Assembly: GCF_910592395.1 (NCBI RefSeq)
Contig: NC_088323.1
Span: 11,767,501-11,831,500 of the forward strand
Length of the DNA stretch: 64,000 nt
Source: Lineus longissimus
Taxonomy: Eukaryota; Nemertea; Pilidiophora; Heteronemertea; Lineidae
Direction: 5' to 3'
This document shows, piece after piece, positions 57,418 to 64,000 of this stretch (within the stretch, counting starts at the first letter, position 1; each line of letters begins with the position of its first letter). The translations under genes and the position numbers were made by a program. Below the pieces are notes generated by a model. It worked only from the letters and a program-made list of their open reading frames with translations. It was not told the origin of the DNA and made no database searches.

Positions 57418-57459
57418 AGGCCCACAATCTCCACACCTGATTGCCGAATTCATGGCACC
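57418..57459 (-). CDS. Candidate alternative 5' exon of the RhoGAP gene (speculative)
   Basis: Minus strand ATG followed by 13 codons (NSAIRCGDCGPTR-type reading) and a good donor, ACTC|GTAAGTGAG. The exon would end one base into a codon, the phase required by the exon starting at 53732. It could give a short isoform with only linker plus RhoGAP domain. A transcript would be needed to confirm it; alternatives include a chance donor. Confidence 0.25.
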
Positions 57460-58458
57460 AAACAGCACATCAGCTTTCACTTCTAGTATAAAGTAACTTA
57501 GACTAGCGACACTGCCTCGAGATTCGCTCGGTGGGGGTATAATTGTCACTTTCCTGCATTTTGATTGGCTCAGCTCCTGAATGGTGGAGAACACAGGCAT
57601 ATCAATCCGAACACAGCAAAATAGTGTGCTGTAGGTTGTTTAGGGGGGACCTAGCCTCCGGGGCAGGGCCGAGGGTTTACCCAGTGCCACTGGTGGCCCC
57701 AGGCCCAGGGCAGGGGTCACAGACACAGAAGGCTATGATTGAATAGGCCAAAGTTGTCTGAAAATAGGTGATGAATTAGTGAATCGCGCCGAGTTCATGC
57801 CTACATACAATACATACACAATCAATTTACGGATAAATCCAAATTCACATCTAGGCGCGGCGAAGACTTGCTCAGCCGTGCTGGCGGCCTGCCAAGTTTC
57901 TCATAATATGGTCAGCGAATAGTCAGCAATCGACTATCATCGACTATCATTTCATCTACCTAACGGTAGATAAAATACAAACTTCAGGGGATCAATCAAC
58001 AGCACAACTATACGAGTCTGTCAAAAACATTATATTATAATTTCCACACAATGACGGTGCTGACGGATCTTCCAGTCTACGTGCGCACTCCCTTTTCTGA
58101 GCAGTGGGCCCAGGGTTTACACCAGTTACTCGATCGGATTATACGCTGGAGGTAGGGCAACAGGTGGCACGTGGCAGAGAATACTGACTCGGGGGGCTAT
58201 TTTGTCAATGGTAAATACGTTTTAAGACAAGCGACAAACTCGTCAAAATAACAATTTCCACGAATCTGATGAAGCCAGAAAGCAATAGGGTTATGGCCGA
58301 GGAACTTTTTACAAATCCTGACATTTTGAAAGCTTTAGCTATTGTCTTTCGTGAGTTATCGCGTAACGCAGGTTAGATGGGTCATCATCAGGTGGTCGGA
58401 GAAAGAAAGAGAGAATTCAGTAAACCCAATAAACTACCGACAGAATAGTCAGTAGTTT
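57460..58458. other. Noncoding, no gene recognised
   Basis: Less AT-rich than the surroundings, and could contain a promoter for the short RhoGAP form, but no core promoter element could be named. Confidence 0.3.
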
Positions 58459-59929
58459 AATGAAATGGCCAGGGGCCATGTGCTCACCTGCCGTTTTTGA
58501 GCTGTACGGTCAGAGTAGGAACCAACAACTATCCGAGGACCGTAATTTTAGCGATACGGTCAGAGAGAAACCAGTACACGACCCGGAAAAGTCAATAGTA
58601 CCGTCCGATAAAATATATGGTTCGAGCCGATAGAAATTGAAGTAAGATTCGGGCTTGTTGTAAAGATACCCTACGAAAATAAATTTTGGCCATTTTGAAA
58701 CAACCCTTTTCACAGGCAATGTTTGTTTACCATGGCATAAAAGTAAAATTATACAAGCTTATTCAATCAATTTACTTCATGTTGTCAATACCTTTCAATG
58801 TTCATGATATTTTAAATGCTTTTAGTTATGTTTTGATTTAAAACATGACTTTTATCTCATGCTAAACTTACGTTGCCTGTGAAAAGATGGTCGAAATTTA
58901 TTTTTCGCATACAGTCTATTAGATGACGAAACGATACGACAAGAATGAAGCTATCTCAGCATGTAGCCTAAGTAATGTCTGAATACTGCACGACGCGATG
59001 ATACGATACGATACTAATCGGCGTACCATACTTATCAATGCTACATGTAATGTTACCATTTGTTTACACATTTTCCTCGCTAATTTCAACCTGATCCATG
59101 GCGACCTGGTTAATGTTCATTATATCACCGGATCGGTCTCAATCTCAACTGATGGAAACATCCAAAAATAGACTCATTAGCATTCGGAATATTCCAAGCA
59201 ATCTGATTGGCTCCAAAGTAAATCCTGAAGTGCGAAGCCTGGATGTATACACATGCGCATAGCGTACTAACTGCATATGGATCTGAGATGACATTGATTT
59301 CACATGTTTTTAGTAAGATTTCTCATCTTTCTGGACTGAACTTGGCATTCACGTTTGATACGATGGGACATGAGCCGATGGTAGTGGAGATGATTTAATT
59401 TTTTGGTCAGGAACCGGCAGACAGCATGTCAAATACAATCCGAGGTAAATAAGGGTACGGTCCGAAATTAAACACGAACTGACAAAATATCAAGTACGAC
59501 ACAACAATTATGACCATACAAGCCAATGGCATTGAGGTGGCGATCCGCGGTTGGGACTGCGATTCATCCGGTCAACCCCGGATAGTGCAGCGCTAGGACA
59601 TGACCGGGGTACAATTTGACGACGGTACAACACGATACTTACTTCTGGTACTAGCTGTAGGAGAACCTACCATAAAATGTTTATCGAAAACGAGTTACTC
59701 ACAAAAGATATATCACACTTTAGGTTTTCAGCCCCCTGGTGGCCAAGTTAAGAATCAGATCGGATCGAAATTCATTGTCAGAGGTCGCCTGACCTTTGGG
59801 GACCTGTGTACAAAGTTTCAAGTTCATAGCCCTAGCGGTTAAGAAACGGCGACTGTTTTTGAAACAGGATACAGACGCCGGACAACGAACATTGTATAGA
59901 CTCCCCTGCGGTGAGTCAAAAATCAAGAG
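58459..59929 (-). mobile_element. Repeat family B, copy 4, split by other DNA
   Basis: The start (TGAAATGGCCAGGGGCCATG, 58460) and the end (AGACTCCCCTGCGGTGAG, to about 59920) match family B. One internal unit remains at 59640-59880. The intervening 58495-59640 is unrelated and includes an inverted repeat at 58673-58918 (arms share TTTTCACAGGCAA), so at least one other element inserted here. Confidence 0.6.
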
Positions 59930-60237
59930 AATTTAGAAATTGTGTTGACCAGACAGCCAATTGAATTGAAGGAGGAATAGCCTACTCGCAGAGAACGTCT
60001 ACAACCATTAACCACACAACAGAGGTATTAAAAATTTATAGGAGTTACAAATGTTGGAAAACTGTAGCATTATCACAAACACTGCAAATCTATTTTAATT
60101 GTTTTCATACATTAAATACTGCTAAAAAGACCAGATTAGCTATAGTTTGGTTCAAGATGTTCAAAAATGTTGCATATCACTCTCATTCTAAACGTATCAC
60201 TTCAAATTGATAGATATATTACGTCCCAATGTTTTAA

Positions 60238-60528
60238 CCCTTTTGCTGTGGCTGATGTGCCTAGCATGTCATGTGCATGATCCCATGTGGTGTGGGTGAC
60301 GTGCATACCACGTCATACTCGTCTAAAATATTTATTCACCTGCACTTGGTCGCAACCTCTCTTAATATATGCCAAACACACACGGGAATAATTAGTTTCA
60401 TCCTAATAGTATAGATGGCGACACTTCTGAATAGTTTTGACTGTTCAGTTAAAAGTTAGCTCCAATGTTTATTATTTGTATCGTCTGTCAGCACAGCTGG
60501 GCGAAAAATGGCTGCCGCAGTGAAAGGA
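60238..60528. mobile_element. piggyBac-type MITE (291 bp)
   Basis: TTAA at 60234-60237 and 60529-60532 flank inverted ends CCCTTTTGCTGTGGC and GCCGCAGTGAAAGGA. TTAA targeting and CCCTTT-type ends are characteristic of piggyBac. Confidence 0.75.
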
Positions 60529-60597
60529 TTAATCCTTTCAAAGGTCGCGTCATGATGATGCTACTTCCAATACACCACACCGCCTGGAGCTTGTGAT

Positions 60598-60825
60598 ACG
60601 TCATTTATCACGACATTTGTTCAATGGCACAAAACCCCTGTGCAAATTACATGCAGTAAAAGTTCCTATGCAGTAACATTGTGCCCTTTCTGGAGCGGTT
60701 GTGGTCAGTGTGAGTTTTTGATAAGAATGCTTGGACATGATGTAACGATCAATTTGAGGTAGGTTTGATGAAAATCCAAGAGCAATTGTGAAAATGAGAG
60801 TAAAATTTCTGAACATCTTGAACCA
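60598..60825 (+). repeat. Dispersed repeat family D, copy 2
   Basis: Matches 42035-42265 in the same orientation at moderate identity. Confidence 0.75.
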
Positions 60826-60972
60826 AACTATAGCATACATAAAACATTCCCTAATTACCTTTCAACCAACGCTTAGGTTTTTTTTAGTAATATTTTGGCT
60901 TTAGACCTACCCTCAAGTGAAATGATATCAGAATGCATTATTTGCGAGGTTGTTGCTTGATCTCAAACTTAC

Positions 60973-61029
60973 AGTCCATATGTAATGTTTCATCCATATC
61001 CTTGATGCTCTGTGATGGAGCATGAACCA
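60973..61029 (-). CDS. Candidate upstream RhoGAP exon (speculative)
   Basis: A 57-nt minus-strand segment between TCTTACCAG and the strong donor GACT|GTAAGTTT. Its reading (VHAPSQSIKDMDETLHMD) is open and ends one base into a codon, compatible with the exon at 53732-53619. The polypyrimidine tract is weak, and the sequence was not recognised as part of a PH or WW domain. Confidence 0.22.
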
Positions 61030-61256
61030 CTGGTAAGATTTCTTTGCAGGTTTGTTTTTATTCCATTGAGCTGGCCTGGCCTGGATAGACCATACATACA
61101 TGTAAATAAAACTTGATTTCATAACCACATTTACTGACATGAGAAAAATCGTGTTTGGTCCAAAAGCCAAACTACGAAAAACAACGACGCAGACAAAACA
61201 CATATGTTACCCACCACGGCATAATGGGTCCCATGTCTCACAGAAGATGAGCCTAA

Positions 61257-62116
61257 AGCCTGCACCACACGGTGAAAATTTGCGTGATGCAAGTGACACG
61301 CGTGCATGTTGCGACAGGCAAATTCTCACTGTGTGGGGTCGTTTTTTGCTGCGTATCTTCCCTCACGAGTCGAGACGCAGCCGATCTAGCATGTTTGATA
61401 TTTTCTCGACACACGAGGAAGTTAATCACCGTGTGGGGGCTACCTGCAGCAATGTTGGGCTAGTTCGACGAATCACAACAAGCAGATCGGTCACATGATC
61501 TATAGGTCAGTCACATGATACCAAAATGGCAAGTCTCTGGCCAGGATCGATACTGCGTCGCATTACTGTATCCTGCCTTTGTATCTGCGGCCCCACCATC
61601 TCGAGCAATTCCTGAAATTCCTCGACCCGCACTCTGTGGAACTGGCGATACTTCATGGGGTCCTCCTCCCGCAATTCAGCAATTAGATTTGCATAGGCCC
61701 CCTTATCCTCTCTTCTCTGAATCCATGGCCTTGTCCAAAGACTACGGTCCACGCGGCGCCGCCTCCGACGGAGTAACAGCAGGAGAATAAGGGCAATTTG
61801 GTCTTCTTGGTCCATAATACTTCTCATAGGATTTGACAGTTCCCGGGCGCTGCCATTTTGGTATCATGTGACTGACCTATAAATCATGTGACCGATCTGC
61901 TTGTTGTGATTCGTCGAACTCGCGCAACATTGCTGCAGGTAGCCCCAACACGGTGATTAACTTCCTCGCGAAAATATCAAACATGCTAGATCGGCTGCGT
62001 CTCGACACGCGAGGAAGATACGCAGCAAAAAACGACCCCACACAGTGAGAATTTGCCTGTCGCAACGTGCACGCATGTCACTTGCATCACGCAAATTTCA
62101 CCGTGTGGTGCGGGCT
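61257..62116. mobile_element. Nonautonomous PIF/Harbinger element with ~274-bp inverted ends
   Basis: AGCCTGCACCACACGGTGAAA and its inverse ...GTGTGGTGCGGGCT are flanked by TAA (61254-61256 and 62117-62119). The arms extend about 274 bp each with few mismatches, leaving a core of about 310 bp that encodes the start of a transposase. It is a MITE-like deletion derivative. Confidence 0.85.
61507..61827 (-). pseudogene. Harbinger transposase N-terminal fragment
   Basis: 106-codon ORF with WTRPWIQRREDKGAYANLI, REEDPMKYRQFHRVRVEEF and DPGQRLAILV, the N-terminal helical region of PIF/Harbinger transposases. It runs into the inverted repeat and stops before any catalytic motif. It differs from the transposase at 23962-25008, so another subfamily is involved. 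Confidence 0.8.
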
Positions 62117-62440
62117 TAAAATGACACCAGGACATAATAGAAGAAATTGATATACTCAGATTTCACAGAAGGTAGACAATAGTGAAATGAACAACCAGTC
62201 CGTCTCAACCTGTCAAACTCAGAGCGACATGCGACTCATTTTGCCATGGCGGGTCACATATGAATGGATTTTAACTTGTTGAGTGATATCTTTTCATTGA
62301 AAGGAAGACAACTGCCATACAGCCGTAAGGCACTGAGGGTATTTAAAGTGACTAGCCATTTTCTGATTTCAATGCATTAAAAAAAGTGTTTCAGGTACAT
62401 AGTAAAGTATACAAAATAGGTCACATAGCGATTGGTTTTT

Positions 62441-62787
62441 CCATTTCCTGTGGAAATGTCATTTTATTAGTTCATACCTACCCAGGTCAGACTTTTGCAT
62501 GTGTACTTCATTCGGACACACCCGAGGAAGAAATAATCTATCTATAATAGAAATCTCTTAGCTAGTTCGCTTAGCTACACCTAGGCGGCGCCCCTATACA
62601 GCCTCTGCCTCGCTGTGAGCCGCCATTAACAGTACTTATTACTCGAGCGCACCGAGTAAGTCCCGTTGCTGTGGGGACAGGCAGGGCGGGTAGTCTGACC
62701 TGGGTAGGTATGAACTAATAAAATGACAGTTCCACAGGAAATGGAAATTTTATGTCGTTCATACTCTACCCAGGTCAGACTTTTGCA
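62441..62787. repeat. 51-bp inverted repeat plus third partial copy, right-hand retroelement
   Basis: 62441-62491 and 62694-62744 are reverse complements at 50 of 51 positions, with a 202-nt loop. A third, partial copy follows at about 62752-62787 (CTACCCAGGTCAGACTTTTG) in the orientation of the first. The structure lies about 560 nt downstream of the recombinase stop, the same relative position as the 87-bp repeat at 232-537. Confidence 0.85.
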
Positions 62788-63299
62788 TCGAATACCAACA
62801 ACCAAAGGAAGGAGGGTAAACGGTGACTTACCATGTAGTGAAGTGATCTGTCTCCAAGCTGCGCAGCAGAACCCAACGGGTGAGACCAGGGGACCCAGAG
62901 AAAGAATGCTTGGGGAAAACCCAGGCTAGAGGTCAACAGGCCCTTTGACAACAAAGGGAAGCATAACTGGGAAAACCCATCCCCTCCTAGACGGGGACAA
63001 AACCACCTCAACACGGTATAAGCTCAGCACATATCGTCAAGAGACACAATGTGGAAAAATTTTATTTTTTTTTTACAAGAAGGACAGCACGCCCCAGAAT
63101 AACATGGAGCGGCCTCACTGACTAACTCTCAAAAGTCCTAGGCGGCTTAACCCTAGGACAGCTGGACGGGGCGAACGCGCGGGCCCGAAGACCCGGCGAC
63201 AGTCTATAGAACAACCCCCCCCCCCCCCGCTTAAAAAGGAGGGAGGACAAGACAGCCAGCAGGAGAGAAAATCGACGAGTGGTCTAGGCAGGGAAACAC
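62788..63299 (-). other. 3' noncoding region of the right-hand retroelement
   Basis: GC-richer than the rest of the window, with a C homopolymer at about 63207-63222. No ORF assigned. Confidence 0.4.
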
Positions 63300-64000
63300 C
63301 TAGACCACGTGCTGAGCAGCGACAACTGGACCGAGAGACAGCATACCGTCTGTTAACCTGGAACAATCGCGCATATAAAACTGGGAGAATGTAGAGTGAG
63401 AACTCCACGTAGCCGCATCTAAAACCTCGTTCAGCGCCACTCCCTTATACTCGGCCCACGAAGTAGAAATGGCCCGAATCTCGTGGGCTGTAATGGCGCC
63501 TAGGCGACGAAGCTCTGGAGAGCCGAGTGTCATAGAATAAGCCAACCGGATGGTGGCCACTAACCATCTGGCGACCGTGGCTGCAGCTATCTCCCTAGTA
63601 AACCCCTCTCTATAAGACAAAAAGAGGCGCTTCCTGCCTAGGCGAACAGCAGGCTCCTTAGTCTTATTAGAATAGAACTTCAATGCCCGAACAGGACTGA
63701 GAGTTCTGTCCGGGAGGTCTCTAGAGACCGTAGCGGATAACGAGGGGATAAAAACCGGGCGCCTGGAGGTGTGCGGCGCCTGGTTTTTAGCCAGAAAGCC
63801 TGGGACAAATTCTAGGACCGCGTCCCTCTCAGTGAAAGCCAATTTATCAAAGGCTAAAGCATGGAGCTCAGACCGCCGCTGTGCCGTGGCCAAAGCCACC
63901 AGGAAAACGGTCTTAAAGGTCAGATGTTTAAAATCTGCCTGATGCATGGGTTCAAATGGAAATTTCATGAGAGCCCTTAAGACCACCGAGAGGTCCCACT
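63300..64000 (-). CDS. DIRS-type tyrosine recombinase, partial (runs off right edge)
   Basis: The minus frame is open from the window edge to a stop at 63300 (228 codons from the first nominal start; coding continues past it to 64000). Catalytic signs are the Arg in ATAQRRSELHAL, the H-x-x-R box in ITAHEIRAISTSW and the Tyr in FSQFYMRD. This is the C-terminal catalytic domain of a phage-integrase-like recombinase. Its sequence and base composition differ from 930-2156 (GC-richer), so it belongs to another element family. RT and gag should lie beyond the window. Confidence 0.85.
   Translation of the reverse strand, partial: WDLSVVLRALMKFPFEPMHQADFKHLTFKTVFLVALATAQRRSELHALAFDKLAFTERDAVLEFVPGFLAKNQAPHTSRRPVFIPSLSATVSRDLPDRTLSPVRALKFYSNKTKEPAVRLGRKRLFLSYREGFTREIAAATVARWLVATIRLAYSMTLGSPELRRLGAITAHEIRAISTSWAEYKGVALNEVLDAATWSSHSTFSQFYMRDCSRLTDGMLSLGPVVAAQHVV

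Noticed and set aside
1-64000. tRNA, rRNA or CRISPR array
   Set aside because: No cloverleaf with A and B boxes, no rRNA-like sequence and no regularly spaced short repeats with unique spacers were seen. A covariance-model scan would be needed to exclude tRNA fragments.

Overview
This window looks like gene-poor nuclear DNA from an animal, most likely a marine invertebrate. One host gene with ordinary GT-AG introns is clear: the RhoGAP domain of an ARHGAP9/12/15/27-like protein, in five phase-consistent exons on the minus strand between 45097 and 53732. Almost everything else is mobile-element or virus-derived. The phylum could not be fixed from sequence alone; the mix (DIRS, Harbinger, Kolobok, pogo, Polinton-like PolB) fits lancelets, echinoderms, hemichordates or molluscs.

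Layout. 1-230: end of a Ty3/Gypsy integrase (minus). 232-9270: a battered DIRS-type tyrosine-recombinase retrotransposon (minus) with gag (9218-6568), RT/RNase H (3751-1769) and recombinase (2156-930), followed by a perfect 87-bp inverted repeat (232-318/451-537). A CR1/jockey-type LINE sits inside its gag, and a dispersed repeat interrupts the RT start. 9274-10170: Gypsy gag, leader and a candidate primer-binding site, also minus. 10650-11330: three diverged tandem units. 11569-12792: a small spliced OB-fold gene. 12815-21624: a decayed block of virus/Polinton-like genes, all minus: dUTPase, a Cys-rich ORF, a virion-type protein, an unknown ORF, a DUF4326 protein and protein-primed-type DNA polymerase B. 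It is interrupted by a 1570-bp Tc1-like element and an 853-bp TA-flanked element.

22530-25142: a PIF/Harbinger element with a spliced Myb/SANT-like gene and a transposase that has lost its catalytic-Glu segment; a duplicate of the flanking DNA gives the empty site. 25415-26562: first copy of an abundant repeat (family B) carrying DR3-type AGGTCA repeats. 26806-26983: a pogo-type MITE. 30131-31500: a pogo/Tigger-like transposase with a frameshift. 31982-34262: a compact run of unrecognised plus-strand ORFs, the best candidate for something undescribed. 34263-45096: no recognisable gene, only repeat fragments.

45097-61029: the RhoGAP gene and its introns, which contain family B copies, a Kolobok-like element (48809-50157), a 593-bp tandem duplication and piggyBac-type MITEs. 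61257-62116: a Harbinger-type element with 274-bp inverted ends. 62441-64000: a second tyrosine-recombinase retroelement, running off the right edge, again with an inverted repeat just downstream of the recombinase gene.

The elements can be ordered by nesting: LINE after DIRS, Tc1 after the viral block, Kolobok after family B, and the 593-bp duplication after Kolobok. Many breaks are single-base shifts, several at homopolymers, so some may be assembly errors rather than real mutations.
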